Positions 18,284 to 27,031 of a DNA stretch of 64,000 nucleotides are shown piece by piece (position 1 is the stretch's first letter; the number at the start of each line of letters is the position of its first letter). A program made the position numbers and the translations under genes. The stretch covers positions 186,001-250,000 of the forward strand of contig NZ_AZAC01000034.1 of NCBI RefSeq assembly GCF_000931935.2, in the 5' to 3' direction. The notes under the pieces are model-generated. The model searched no databases and was not told the origin of the DNA. It saw nothing but the letters and a program-made list of their open reading frames with translations. Origin of the DNA: Dethiosulfatarculus sandiegensis (GTDB lineage: Bacteria > Desulfobacterota > Desulfarculia > Desulfarculales > Desulfarculaceae).

Positions 18284-19261
18284 TCAGGCCGCCGGTTCAG
18301 TGCCCGACCAAAGGACAACCTGGTTGCGCCCCTGGTTTTTGGCTTGGTAAAGGGCTCGGTCGGCCTGGGAGATGAGTTCTTCGGGCTCGATACTCGCCGT
18401 GGGCAGGGCGCATGAAACCCCCAGGCTTATAGTCACCACCCGGGCAACCGGCGAGGAACTGTGCTTTATCTTGAGGTCTTTGATTGACCTTCGCATCTGT
18501 TCGGCCAAGTCTCCCGCACCTGCGATTTCAGTTTCAGGCAGGATTATGGCGAACTCTTCTCCTCCGTAACGTGCAACCAAATCAGCCGGGCGCTTCAGCA
18601 GGTGATACAGGCGTTGGGCCACCTGGATGAGGCAGTCATCTCCCGCTTGATGGCCATAGGTGTCGTTAAAGGCCTTGAAATGGTCTATGTCGGCCATTAC
18701 CAGCCCCATGGGCTGGCCGGTGCGTATGGCCCTGCGCCATTCCTGCTCCATGTGCTCGTCAAACCTGCGACGGTTGGCGATCTGGGTGAGGCCGTCTAAA
18801 GAGCTTAAGCGCTCCAGGCGTTGATTGGCTTTGCGCAGCTCTTTTTCGTGGGCCTTTCGGCGGTCTGTTTCGCGTTTTAAGCGTAAAGCGGCACCCATGC
18901 GCACCAAAAGTTCAATTTTGTTCATGGGCTTTTTGATGAGGTCGGTCGCACCGGATTCAAAGGCTTGAATAAGATTTTTATCATTAAGTTCCGAGGTGAC
19001 CATGATAACCGGGATGTCTTTTAAATGGTGCACGGCCCTGATTTTTTTTAAGGCTTCAATACCATTTAAACCGGGCATGCCGATATCCATAAGGATAAGG
19101 TCAATTTCAGGGGGATCGGTTTCCGGCTGCCGCAGTTTCAGAATGGCGAAGGCCTGGTCAGCCGAATCAACATAGACCGTATCCTCAAACCCTGCTTCAT
19201 GCAGGACATTTTTAAAAAACAACCTGTCTTTTTGTGAGTCATCGACAATCAGGATACGCAT
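18284..19261 (-). CDS. Response regulator diguanylate cyclase (receiver-GGDEF)
   Basis: A 325-aa protein likely making c-di-GMP on phosphorylation. The receiver (1-125) has DD at 7-8, D59 in LILMDIGMPGLNG and the conserved Lys in LIKKPM. A short coiled linker (RRKAHEKELRKANQRLERL) leads into a GGDEF domain with intact active site YGGEEF near residue 233, preceded by the inhibitory I-site RPAD in the correct spacing, and ending SQADRALYQAKNQGRNQV. The complete A-site and I-site suggest an active, feedback-inhibited enzyme of the PleD/WspR type. Confidence 0.92.
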   Translation of the reverse strand: MRILIVDDSQKDRLFFKNVLHEAGFEDTVYVDSADQAFAILKLRQPETDPPEIDLILMDIGMPGLNGIEALKKIRAVHHLKDIPVIMVTSELNDKNLIQAFESGATDLIKKPMNKIELLVRMGAALRLKRETDRRKAHEKELRKANQRLERLSSLDGLTQIANRRRFDEHMEQEWRRAIRTGQPMGLVMADIDHFKAFNDTYGHQAGDDCLIQVAQRLYHLLKRPADLVARYGGEEFAIILPETEIAGAGDLAEQMRRSIKDLKIKHSSSPVARVVTISLGVSCALPTASIEPEELISQADRALYQAKNQGRNQVVLWSGTEPAA

Positions 19262-19584
19262 CTTGCGGGACCTTCATTAAAATTTTAAAGCGAGTTGATA
19301 TTATTCAATACAAACCATAAAGATGTTTGGCTTCGGTAATTAGTCTATAATAAATATTTCCTATAATAGAGGTTATTAATATATTATATGCCAATCTAAA
19401 AAAATAACGATGGTAAAGTTTTAATCGATCAGCCAGAGCTCCCTAAAAAATCACCCTGCCGTTTTCAATCCAAACTTGGTAGAATTTGAACTCCGCCAAC
19501 TTTCTTTATTTTTATGTATTTTTAAAATAGAGCGTTTTAGCCCGTCGACCATGAAGCGTGCTAAAAATCGGTCCGGTGTCATCT

Positions 19585-19669
19585 CAGGCTGCTGACAAAC
19601 AGCCTGAACGCGGGCCATGGACGGCCCACCGAATTGCGAGTCTTTCTTAAGACGAATAATTCTAGCCAC
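19585..19669. repeat. Dispersed intergenic repeat, copy A
   Basis: Begins with the hairpin CAGGCTGCTGACAAACAGCCTG, continues AACGCGGGCCATGGACGGCCC and ends with a second imperfect hairpin, GAATTGCGAGTCTTTCTTAAG then ACGAATAATTC, and TAGCCAC. The same order and nearly the same sequence recur at 30208-30453, where about 160 extra bases lie in the middle. It looks like a REP-like or MITE-like element without coding capacity. Confidence 0.7.
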
Positions 19670-19771
19670 TTGGCAAAATCGCATTTTTGCCAAGTGGCCT
19701 CTGACAAAGTCCAAGAGGACTTTGTCAGCAAGCTAAGATGACGGCAATTTTTAATTTTATCGCCGTCATCT
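19665..19771. repeat. Three tandem hairpins downstream of the dppC-like gene
   Basis: Stem 1 at 19665-19698 is GCCACTTGGCAAAA / TTTTGCCAAGTGGC. Stem 2 at 19701-19728 is CTGACAAAGTCC / GGACTTTGTCAG. Stem 3 at 19736-19771 is AGATGACGGC / GCCGTCATCT with an AT-rich loop. All stems are perfect. Stem 3 lies 25 bases past the stop of the permease gene at 19796 and could terminate or protect that transcript, although none is followed by a strong T-run. Confidence 0.65.
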
Positions 19772-19795
19772 GTGAATTCTTTTATGAAGCCTGTT

Positions 19796-20644
19796 TTAGT
19801 GGATTCTCGGGTCCAGAGCGTCCCTTATTCCTTCCCCCAAAAGGTTGTATCCCAAAACGGTTACCAGGATGGCAATCCCCGGGAAAAATGATAACCACCA
19901 GGCGATCTCGATGTTGGCCTTGCCCTGGGTGAGAATATTGCCCCAGCTCGCCTGGGGCGGCTGAACTCCCAGACCCAGGAAGGAAAGGCCGCTTTCCACC
20001 AATATGGCGCCGGCCACTCCCAGGGTCAGGGCCACCAAAACCGGGGAAAGGGCATTGGGCAAAATATGCCTGAAAATAATGCGGGAGTCCCCCGCCCCCA
20101 GGCTGCGGGCCGCAACCACATATTCTCGTTTTTTCAGGGTGAGGAATTCCGCCCGCACCAGCCTGGCCACGCCCATCCAACTTGTGAGCCCGATCACGGC
20201 CATGATGTTTACTATGCTGGGCTCCAAAAGCGCGATCACCGCCAGGATAAGGAAAAAGGTGGGGAAGCAAAGCATCATGTCGGTAAAGCGCATGATCGCG
20301 GTTTCCACCTTGCCTCCGTAATATCCGGCCAGGGCGCCCAAGACCACACCCACCAAGGTGGCGATGCCGGCCGAGACAAAACCGACCTGCAGGCTTACCT
20401 GGCTGCCGTAAACCATGCGGCTGAAAACATCGCGTCCCAGCTCATCGGTGCCGAAAAGGTGTTCCGCGGAAGGCGGCAGCAAAATGGCGTCCACATTGAT
20501 CTGGTTCGGTGGGTAGGGCGCAAACCAGGGAGCGGCCAGGGCCACCAGAAACAGCCCCAGCACCACAAAGGACCCGGCCACGGCCAGTCGGTTAGAGGCA
20601 AAGCGCCTGCCAAAACCGTCTTTAGGGCTGATTGTCCCGCTCAT
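19796..20644 (-). CDS. Oligopeptide-type ABC transporter permease (DppC/OppC family)
   Basis: Inner-membrane permease of the peptide/nickel/opine ABC family, 282 aa. An N-terminal OppC-type segment with one helix is followed by [19 protein letters not shown], five more helices, and the cytoplasmic EAA-type loop [20 protein letters not shown] that docks the ATPase. GAGG precedes the ATG, which overlaps the upstream permease by four bases (ATGA). It works with the permease at 20641 and the binding protein at 21681; no ATPase gene adjoins. Confidence 0.92.
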   Translation of the reverse strand: MSGTISPKDGFGRRFASNRLAVAGSFVVLGLFLVALAAPWFAPYPPNQINVDAILLPPSAEHLFGTDELGRDVFSRMVYGSQVSLQVGFVSAGIATLVGVVLGALAGYYGGKVETAIMRFTDMMLCFPTFFLILAVIALLEPSIVNIMAVIGLTSWMGVARLVRAEFLTLKKREYVVAARSLGAGDSRIIFRHILPNALSPVLVALTLGVAGAILVESGLSFLGLGVQPPQASWGNILTQGKANIEIAWWLSFFPGIAILVTVLGYNLLGEGIRDALDPRIH

Positions 20645-21615
20645 GAGGTCCTCACTCTCGGGTCTGTGGCTGCGTAGCTCACATCAGCCAGAAGGTTGCC
20701 CAAAAGGGTGAGCACCGCTCCTATCACCAGTCCGCCCATGACCAGGGGATAGTCCCTGGCCATCACCGCGTCGTAAAACAGTTTTCCCATGCCCGGTATG
20801 GCAAAGATGGACTCGAATATAACCGAGCCGCCGATCAAGGCGGGCAGGCTGAGCCCTAAGATGGTTATCACCGGCATAAGGGCGTTTCTAAGGGCGTGAG
20901 AATATATCACCACCCTTTCGGTGAGCCCCTTGGCACGGGCTGTGGTGATGTAATCCTGGCGGATTACCTCCAGCATGTTGGCCCTCATGTAGCGGCTCAT
21001 GCTGGCCAGGCTGCCAAAGGCCGAGAGCAGAACCGGCAAAAACAGATGCCTGGCATAGTCCATCAGCTGGCCCATAAAGGTCAATTGATCGTGATTAATG
21101 GATTTAATGCCGCTTATCGGCAGCCAGCCCAGTTGCACCCCAAAAAGGATCATGGCCAAAAGGGCCAGCCAGAAGGAGGGGGTGGCAAACCCCACAAATA
21201 CGAAAAGAGTGGTGGCTTGGTCAAAGGGCGATCCCCGGTGGGTGGCCGAGTAGATCCCTATGGGAATGGCTATCACCAATACCAAAACCAGGCTCAGGGC
21301 GTTTATGGTGACGGTTATGGGAATGCGGCTCACAATCTTATCCAGCACCGGCTGGCCGTCCGGCGCAAAGCTGCGGCCGAAATCCAGCACAGCCATGCGC
21401 TTAAGCCAGTTCCAGTATTGGATATGCACAGGCTTGTCCAGGCCGTAGAGCTTGGTCAGCCTTTCTTTTGCTATTTCGCTCATCTTAGGGTTCAGATCAG
21501 TGGCCAGGTCAGTGGGCGAGCCGGGGGCCAGATGCATGATCATGAAGCTGATAAAGGTGATCCCCAAAAGCATGGGTATCATGCCTAAAAGGCGTTTGGC
21601 AAAGAAAAGGATCAT
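20641..21615 (-). CDS. Oligopeptide-type ABC transporter permease (DppB/OppB family)
   Basis: First permease of the pair, 324 aa and about six helices. It starts [20 protein letters not shown], typical of DppB, and carries the EAA-type loop [31 protein letters not shown] four bases before the ATG gives a strong start. It is the middle gene of a binding protein-permease-permease operon. Confidence 0.92.
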   Translation of the reverse strand: MILFFAKRLLGMIPMLLGITFISFMIMHLAPGSPTDLATDLNPKMSEIAKERLTKLYGLDKPVHIQYWNWLKRMAVLDFGRSFAPDGQPVLDKIVSRIPITVTINALSLVLVLVIAIPIGIYSATHRGSPFDQATTLFVFVGFATPSFWLALLAMILFGVQLGWLPISGIKSINHDQLTFMGQLMDYARHLFLPVLLSAFGSLASMSRYMRANMLEVIRQDYITTARAKGLTERVVIYSHALRNALMPVITILGLSLPALIGGSVIFESIFAIPGMGKLFYDAVMARDYPLVMGGLVIGAVLTLLGNLLADVSYAATDPRVRTS

Positions 21616-21680
21616 TTAACTCCTCGGACTGGATGGTTGACTACTTTTTTTGGTTTTTGGCCGCTGTTTTCATCTTCACC

Positions 21681-23396
21681 TCAGGGCAGCAGTTTTACGC
21701 CCTGCCTGTCTTTGGGCACAAACCAGCGGATAAAGTTGTAACTGATACCGGCCGGTTCAGGATGAATATTGTAAAAACGGCTGTTCACAATAGGCAGGGC
21801 ATAGGTGTCGTATAAAAAGGTATATGGCTGGTCTCTGGCCAGTATCTCCTGGGCCTTGTCGTAGATGGCCTTTCTTTCGGCCTGATCAAAGGTGAGTCTG
21901 CCCCGGGTGAGCAGCTCGTCCAGTTCCGGGCATTTGTAGCTGACAAAGTTGAGCCCGCCTGGTTTGGCGTTTTCCGAGTGCCATACATCGTAAAGATCCG
22001 GGTCCGGTGTAATGGTCCAGGCGAGTATGGTGGCCTCAAACCTTCCCTTATCAATGAATTCCTTGATAAAAGAGGCCCATTCAATAACCCTGATCTGCAC
22101 TTTTATGCCAATGGCGGCCAGGCGTTGCTGGATAATGATGCCCGAGTTGGCCCTGTAGGGGTTGCCCTGGTTGGTTATGATGGTGAATTCAAAAGGCTGG
22201 CCGTTTTTATCTAAAATGCCGTCGTTATCCGTGTCTTTCCAGCCAGCTTCGGCCAGAAGCTGAAGCGCCTTTTTGGGATTGTATTTATATTTCGACACAT
22301 TGGGGTTGTACCAGTAGGTGCCCGGTTTGTAAGGGGAAACAGCAGGCTGACCCATGCCTAAAAGCACACCTTTTATGATTTCTTTTTTGTTTATGGCGTG
22401 GGTAAGGGCCCGCCTCACCCTTACATCCTTGAACTTGGAGTCTTTAAGGTTGTAGGCCAGATAGACATAGGAAGATGCGAGATACTTGAACTTGTTAAAG
22501 TTTTTCTTGAAGAATGCATTATTGGTCTGGCGTTGGTACTGCAAGGCCGTAAGCCCCATCTGGTCAATACCTCCGGCCCTGAGTTCCAGGAACAGGGTGG
22601 CCATGTCGGGAATCACCCTGAAGGTGATTTTATCCAAATGAGCCCTGCCTTCAAAATAGTCCTTAAAAACCTTTAACGTTATGCGGCTGCCCTGTTGCCA
22701 GGAGTCAAAGCGGTAGGGGCCCGTGCCTATGGGGTTTCGGTTAAGCGGGCTTTCGCGGATGTCCTTTCCCTTTAACAGATGGCTCGGAAGCTGGGGCATA
22801 CCCCAGGAGGCCAGACCAGGAGCAAACACCTCGCCATAGGTGACCTTAAAGGTGTAGGGATCGGGCGCTTCGGCTTTTTTGACCTTTAAATAATCCCCTG
22901 CATAGGGCGTAGGGGTCTTGGGGTCCACCATGAATTCATAGCTGAACATGGCGTCTTTGGAGGTGTATTCATGGCCGTCGTGGAATTTCACCCCTTTTTT
23001 GAGGTGAAAGGTTATGGAAAGGCCGTCCGGGCTGATCTCCCAGGACTCCGCCAGATCGCCGACGAGTTTAAGGTCCTTATCGTATTTAACCAGCCCGTTG
23101 TAAAGGTATCTCTGCACATCGCTGCTGGCCGTGTCGCTGGTTATGCGCGGAATAAGGCTGGTTGCGTCGCCTATGCTGCCAAAAACAATGGAGCCGCCGT
23201 CAACCGGTTGCCCCTGGGCCAGGGCCGCTCCAGGTAAATTGCAAAATAGAAAAAGCAGAATAAGGGCAATGAGAAGTTTACCCGGTTTTCGGTGTGGGGA
23301 AGGGGCCTCGCCTCGGGCTGGGTCCGCGTTAAGGCCCTGGGAATCGAGACTCCGTAAAAACGAAGAGTTTTCTTTGCTTTGTTTTATGCTGATCAT
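21681..23396 (-). CDS. Oligopeptide-type ABC transporter substrate-binding protein (SBP family 5)
   Basis: Periplasmic receptor of the DppA/OppA class, 571 aa. The hydrophobic signal segment KLLIALILLFLFCNLPGAALA ends near residue 61, so about 38 residues precede it; either the true start lies further in or the n-region is unusually long. Family blocks include VGDLAESWEISPDGLSITFH and LKKGVKFHDGHEYTSKDAMF near the start of the mature domain, RVRRALTHAINKKEIIKGVL and the C-terminal DQPYTFLYDTYALPIVNSRF. The ligand (peptide, metal chelate or other) cannot be told. Confidence 0.9.
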   Translation of the reverse strand: MISIKQSKENSSFLRSLDSQGLNADPARGEAPSPHRKPGKLLIALILLFLFCNLPGAALAQGQPVDGGSIVFGSIGDATSLIPRITSDTASSDVQRYLYNGLVKYDKDLKLVGDLAESWEISPDGLSITFHLKKGVKFHDGHEYTSKDAMFSYEFMVDPKTPTPYAGDYLKVKKAEAPDPYTFKVTYGEVFAPGLASWGMPQLPSHLLKGKDIRESPLNRNPIGTGPYRFDSWQQGSRITLKVFKDYFEGRAHLDKITFRVIPDMATLFLELRAGGIDQMGLTALQYQRQTNNAFFKKNFNKFKYLASSYVYLAYNLKDSKFKDVRVRRALTHAINKKEIIKGVLLGMGQPAVSPYKPGTYWYNPNVSKYKYNPKKALQLLAEAGWKDTDNDGILDKNGQPFEFTIITNQGNPYRANSGIIIQQRLAAIGIKVQIRVIEWASFIKEFIDKGRFEATILAWTITPDPDLYDVWHSENAKPGGLNFVSYKCPELDELLTRGRLTFDQAERKAIYDKAQEILARDQPYTFLYDTYALPIVNSRFYNIHPEPAGISYNFIRWFVPKDRQGVKLLP

Positions 23397-23485
23397 GGCC
23401 CGCTATTTGGTTTGAATTTTAATTTGCCTTGTAAACATGCCCAGTTTAGTCAAGCTGAGCCATTCAGGCAAGGAGTTTGGCTTTC

Positions 23486-23586
23486 TTGACTGGCATAAAA
23501 GCATAAGCTAGACTCTCCGATGAAAAGATGATAAACGCCCGACAATCCGCTTGGTTTTAAGGATTAAACCCCAAAGCGGCTTTTTT
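23486..23586 (+). promoter_or_regulatory. Promoter-like boxes plus terminator: candidate small RNA or attenuator
   Basis: TTGACT (23486-23491), a 17-base spacer and TAGACT (23509-23514) look like a sigma-70 promoter. About 30 bases later the hairpin CCGCTTGGTTT / AAACCCCAAAGCGG (23547-23579, with a small asymmetry) is followed by CTTTTTT. The predicted transcript would be about 65 nt. It lies 165 bases before the nitroreductase gene in an otherwise empty 350-base gap (23397-23749). Confidence 0.4.
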
Positions 23587-23749
23587 GAAGGGATCGTTTT
23601 CAAATTTTCGGCGGAATCCGGTTGAATCCGATTTTGCCGAGTTTATGAGGTGAGGTGTAAAATATTTCTCCTGTCTCACCAGGGTCTGGCCATGGGGTTG
23701 GGCCGCCAAGGGGAGCGGGAATAAAAGCCAAAAGAAAGGCAGGAAAGCG

Positions 23750-24262
23750 TTGGACCCCAAGGAGTTGTTGGAACTGATAAAAACCCGTCACAGCGTACGC
23801 CGGTTCACAGACCGGTCCGTGGATGACGAGCTTTTGGGCCAAATCCTCGAGGCCGGACGTTGGGCGCCCAGCGGCAAAAACAACCAGTCCTGGCGTTTTG
23901 TGGTGATAAGGGATCAGGCCCTGAAACTTAAGATCGCGGAACTGACCGCCTCAGGCAGGATCATCAAAGACGCACCGGTGGTAATGCCGGTTTTTATTCA
24001 CGAGCCTTCCATGTATGACCAGACCAAGGATCACCAGTCCATTGGGGCCTGCCTGGAGAATATGTTGATCATGGCCCATGGCGCAGGCCTGGGCGCGGTC
24101 TGGCTCGGTGAAATCCTTAAAAACGCAAAATCTGTGCGGGAGCTGTTGAACCTGGGGGAAGAGTACAGAATGATGGCCGTGCTGGCCCTGGGCTGGCCCA
24201 TGGGCGAGGTTAAGTATCCCCCCAGAAAAACCGTGGACGAGTTGGTTCTGGCCCGTTATTAA
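23750..24262 (+). CDS. Nitroreductase-family flavoprotein
   Basis: An FMN-dependent NAD(P)H oxidoreductase of the nitroreductase fold, 170 aa, a short version. The FMN phosphate-binding start TRHSVRRFTDRSVDDELL and RWAPSGKNNQSWRFVVI are clear, as are the mid-region GACLENMLIMAHGAGLGAVWLGE and the end LALGWPMGEVKYPPRK. The TTG start has AAAGGCAGG upstream. These enzymes reduce nitroaromatics, quinones or flavins; the physiological substrate is unknown. Confidence 0.88.
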   Translation: MDPKELLELIKTRHSVRRFTDRSVDDELLGQILEAGRWAPSGKNNQSWRFVVIRDQALKLKIAELTASGRIIKDAPVVMPVFIHEPSMYDQTKDHQSIGACLENMLIMAHGAGLGAVWLGEILKNAKSVRELLNLGEEYRMMAVLALGWPMGEVKYPPRKTVDELVLARY

Positions 24263-24328
24263 GGCAAAATTGATAAAAAGATGCGCTGAACCGGATTTTG
24301 GTGCACACCTTTTGGCAGGAGATTTGTC

Positions 24329-24757
24329 ATGAGAAAAATAAAAACCATTCTTCCTTTGCTGCTTTTGGCATCTCTTTTGGCCGGTTGCCAGATGGCGGGC
24401 TTTAATCAACAGCCCACAGGCGCTCAATCGGCCAAGGCCCCGGTCTCCAAGTATTATGACTTTGACGATGTTCAGGTCCCTTCGGGTATGAATATGATCC
24501 AGGATCGCTCCATGATCTTCAGGGTCGGGGATTTCAAGGCCGGTGTGCTGACCTTCCAGGACAGGGTGGACAGCGTAAGCCTGATTAATTTTTACATGAG
24601 CGCCATGGCCAGGGATAATTGGGTGTTGAAGGGGTCTTTTAAATCCACCACTTCAGCGCTTTTCTTTGCCAAAAAAGGCAAGACCTGCGTGGTTCAGATA
24701 ACCGAGGGCTCCCTGGACACCACTTTGGAAATATGGGTGGCCCCCACCATGCAGTGA
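24329..24757 (+). CDS. Small lipoprotein of unknown function
   Basis: A 142-aa predicted lipoprotein: MRKIKTILPLLLLASLLAGC with lipobox LLAGC. The mature domain has a VPSGM segment, then FKAGVLTFQDRVDSVSLINF and a core that reads like the DUF4810-type or small envelope lipoproteins seen near coaBC in deltaproteobacteria, but I cannot name the family with confidence. CAGGAG precedes the ATG. It is followed by coaBC in the same direction about 100 bases on. Confidence 0.75.
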   Translation: MRKIKTILPLLLLASLLAGCQMAGFNQQPTGAQSAKAPVSKYYDFDDVQVPSGMNMIQDRSMIFRVGDFKAGVLTFQDRVDSVSLINFYMSAMARDNWVLKGSFKSTTSALFFAKKGKTCVVQITEGSLDTTLEIWVAPTMQ

Positions 24758-24858
24758 TTCTGAAAAGGGTCTGGTGAGATTTTTGGGCAAAAAGGCTCGG
24801 GACAACCTAAGGGCCGGTTTGCTTTGGCGGACTTTATCCGGCAAAAAGTGAAAGATAA

Positions 24859-26070
24859 ATGACACGGAAGACAATAGGCACCAATGTGCTTTTAGGGGTG
24901 ACCGGAGGAATAGCCGCCTACAAGGCCGCTCAACTGGCTTCCACCCTGACCAAGGAAGGTCTCATGGTCAGGGTGGTTATGACCAAAGGAGCGGAGAACT
25001 TTGTAGGGCCGCTCACCTTTGCCTCTGTCACCGGAAACCCTGTGGCCGGAAACATGTTTGATCCCGCCCAGGAAGTGACCATAGGCCACATCGAACTGGC
25101 CAGGTGGGCGGATATTATCGTGGTGGCCCCGGCCACTGCCAACTTCCTGGCCAAGGCGGGCGCGGGCATGGCCGATGATCTGCTCACCACCGTGCTTTTG
25201 GCGGCCCGTTGTCCTTTGCTTTTGGCTCCGGCCATGAATCCCCAAATGTATACCCACCCAGCGGTCAAGAAAAACCTCGAGGTTTTGGTGAAGCGGGGGG
25301 CTTTGGTGGCGGGCCCGGCCAGCGGGCGCACCGCCTGCGGCGAAGAGGGACCCGGCCGCATGACCGAGCCTGACGAAATAGCCGAGCTGGTCAGGAAAAA
25401 TCTGGCTCCCCAGGATCTGGCGGGAGTCAGGATTGTAGTCACAGCGGGCCCCACCAGGGAGCACATGGACCCGGTGCGCTATATCTCAAACCCCAGCACC
25501 GGTAGGATGGGCCTGGAAATTGCCCGATCGGCCTGGCTCAGGGGGGCTTCCGTGACCCTTGTCTTGGGTCCCACCGCATTGGAAGCCCCTTTGGGTGTGA
25601 ACGTGCGGCGCGTCACCACCGCCCAGGAAATGTATGAGGCTACAGTTGAAGCAGCGGCTGATGCCCATGCCGTCATCAAGGCGGCCGCGGTCAGTGATTT
25701 CGCACCCAAGGATTGTGTCACCTACAAGGTTAAAAAAGAAGACGGCGCAGGCCAGGCCTGTTCCTTTATTTCCACTCCGGATATTCTCGCCGCTTTGGGT
25801 AAAGAGAAAAAGGATCGCATATTGATTGGTTTCGCAGCCGAAACCGAAGACGTTATTAAAAACGGAAGAAGCAAGCTTGAACGCAAAAACCTGGATATGC
25901 TGGTGGCAAACGATATCAGCGCCCCGGATTCCGGGTTCGCCGTGACCACCAACCAGGTTCATTTCATCACCAGGGAGGCAGAGCCCCAGGCCCTGCCTTT
26001 GATGAGCAAGGCGGATGTGGCCTGGCGCATCCTGGACAAGTTGAGCGAGCTGAAAAAAGGACGTTTTTGA
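24859..26070 (+). CDS. coaBC: Bifunctional phosphopantothenoylcysteine synthetase/decarboxylase
   Basis: Performs two steps of coenzyme A synthesis: ligation of cysteine to 4'-phosphopantothenate (CoaB) and FMN-dependent decarboxylation (CoaC). The N-terminal flavoprotein domain (1-185) has VLLGVTGGIAAYKAAQL, the catalytic His in IGHIELARWAD, PAMNPQMY and the GRTACGEEGPGRM lid. The C-terminal domain has VTAGPTREHMDPVRYISNPS, SGRMG-like STGRMGLEIA, AAAVSDFAP and the Lys-rich nucleotide site. The 403-aa length is standard. Confidence 0.96.
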   Translation: MTRKTIGTNVLLGVTGGIAAYKAAQLASTLTKEGLMVRVVMTKGAENFVGPLTFASVTGNPVAGNMFDPAQEVTIGHIELARWADIIVVAPATANFLAKAGAGMADDLLTTVLLAARCPLLLAPAMNPQMYTHPAVKKNLEVLVKRGALVAGPASGRTACGEEGPGRMTEPDEIAELVRKNLAPQDLAGVRIVVTAGPTREHMDPVRYISNPSTGRMGLEIARSAWLRGASVTLVLGPTALEAPLGVNVRRVTTAQEMYEATVEAAADAHAVIKAAAVSDFAPKDCVTYKVKKEDGAGQACSFISTPDILAALGKEKKDRILIGFAAETEDVIKNGRSKLERKNLDMLVANDISAPDSGFAVTTNQVHFITREAEPQALPLMSKADVAWRILDKLSELKKGRF

Positions 26071-26073
26071 TAA

Positions 26074-26751
26074 GTGGATCTAAGACTTGAAATAGCCGCC
26101 TTAAGGGAAAACCTGGCCTGCCGAAAAAGGCTGGGCCTGGGCCTGGTTCAAGGCGGGGAAAAGGATTTGGATCTGCTTTTAGACTCCCTTCTGGCCAAGG
26201 GCTGCGATGACTTGGGGCTTGAGTCCCTTGAGGCCGGAATGGGACAATGTAATAGGTGCCCCTTGGGCGCGGCCAGGAAAAACCTGGTCTTTGGCAGGGG
26301 GCGGGAAAAGGCCCGGATTTTTTTGATAAGCGGTCCGCCGGGCGCCCTGGAAGATGAAAATGGTCTTCCCCTGGCCGGAGACGAGGGCCTTCTCATAGCA
26401 AACATGCTTAAAGTGCCCGGCCTTGGGTTGGAACAGGTTTACGCCTCCAATCTGGTGAAATGCCGTCCCCCCCGGGGGATGGAGGTTGATGCCGAATCAG
26501 CCAAGACCTGCCTTGGTTTCCTTGACAGGCAGATCAAGGCTGTTGATCCGGGTTTGATCGTGATCTTGGGCGCTTTTGCGGCCCGGATTTTGTTGTCTGT
26601 TGATTTTTCCCTGGAAGAGCTGCGCGGCAAGGTGCATGACTACCAGGGGATAAAGACCATAGTAACCTTTCAGCCAGGAGATCTTTTGCATGAACCGCGG
26701 AAAAAGGCGGCGGCTTATCAGGATCTCAAATTTATCGCCGGGCTTTTGTGA
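26074..26751 (+). CDS. Family-4-type uracil-DNA glycosylase homologue with altered active-site motifs
   Basis: A 225-aa protein of the iron-sulfur family-4 UDG fold. Four cysteines expected to hold the [4Fe-4S] cluster are present (C59, C62, C130 in NLVKCRPP, C146). The usual first motif GE-A-PG-x-x-ED reads SGPPGALEDENGLPLAG, so the catalytic-region Glu is missing, and the usual HPSYLL motif reads QPGDLL, with His replaced by Gln. The asparagine in NLVKCRPP is kept. Either the reaction chemistry differs or the protein only binds DNA. GTG start three bases after the coaBC stop implies co-transcription. Fold confidence is high, activity uncertain. Confidence 0.8.
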   Translation: MDLRLEIAALRENLACRKRLGLGLVQGGEKDLDLLLDSLLAKGCDDLGLESLEAGMGQCNRCPLGAARKNLVFGRGREKARIFLISGPPGALEDENGLPLAGDEGLLIANMLKVPGLGLEQVYASNLVKCRPPRGMEVDAESAKTCLGFLDRQIKAVDPGLIVILGAFAARILLSVDFSLEELRGKVHDYQGIKTIVTFQPGDLLHEPRKKAAAYQDLKFIAGLL

Positions 26752-27031
26752 CAGCTTTTTAAAAAGCTGTGTAATTAATTGCCCCCCATCTCATAAGCGT
26801 TAAAAGGCCTTTTTTAAAATAACCCGGAGAACGGTTGAGGCCTGCATCCCGACTTGCCGATAGTTTTTTTAATTGCCCGTAAAAAGCCGCTTTAGATTTC
26901 ATTGTTGTTTCAACCGTTTTAAATACCCTGAAACCCGGGCTGGACATAGAAACCCACTTGACCTAACCTGATCGGAAAGGGCGTCGGTTTTTCCATTTGG
27001 CCGCATTCACCCTTAACGCAAGGGAAAGACC

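Larger units (their letters stand above)
19262..19795. other. 534-base gene-free stretch rich in inverted repeats
   Basis: The left part (19262-19580) is AT-rich and shows no gene. The right part holds copy A of a dispersed repeat (19585-19669) and three consecutive hairpins (19665-19771), listed separately. It separates the GGDEF gene from the end of the peptide-transport operon. Confidence 0.7.

Noticed and set aside
26751-26770. Palindrome ACAGCTTTTTAAAAAGCTGT after the UDG-like gene as terminator
   Set aside because: The stem is AT-rich and no T-run follows, so it is not a convincing terminator; the rest of the 280-base gap shows nothing clear.
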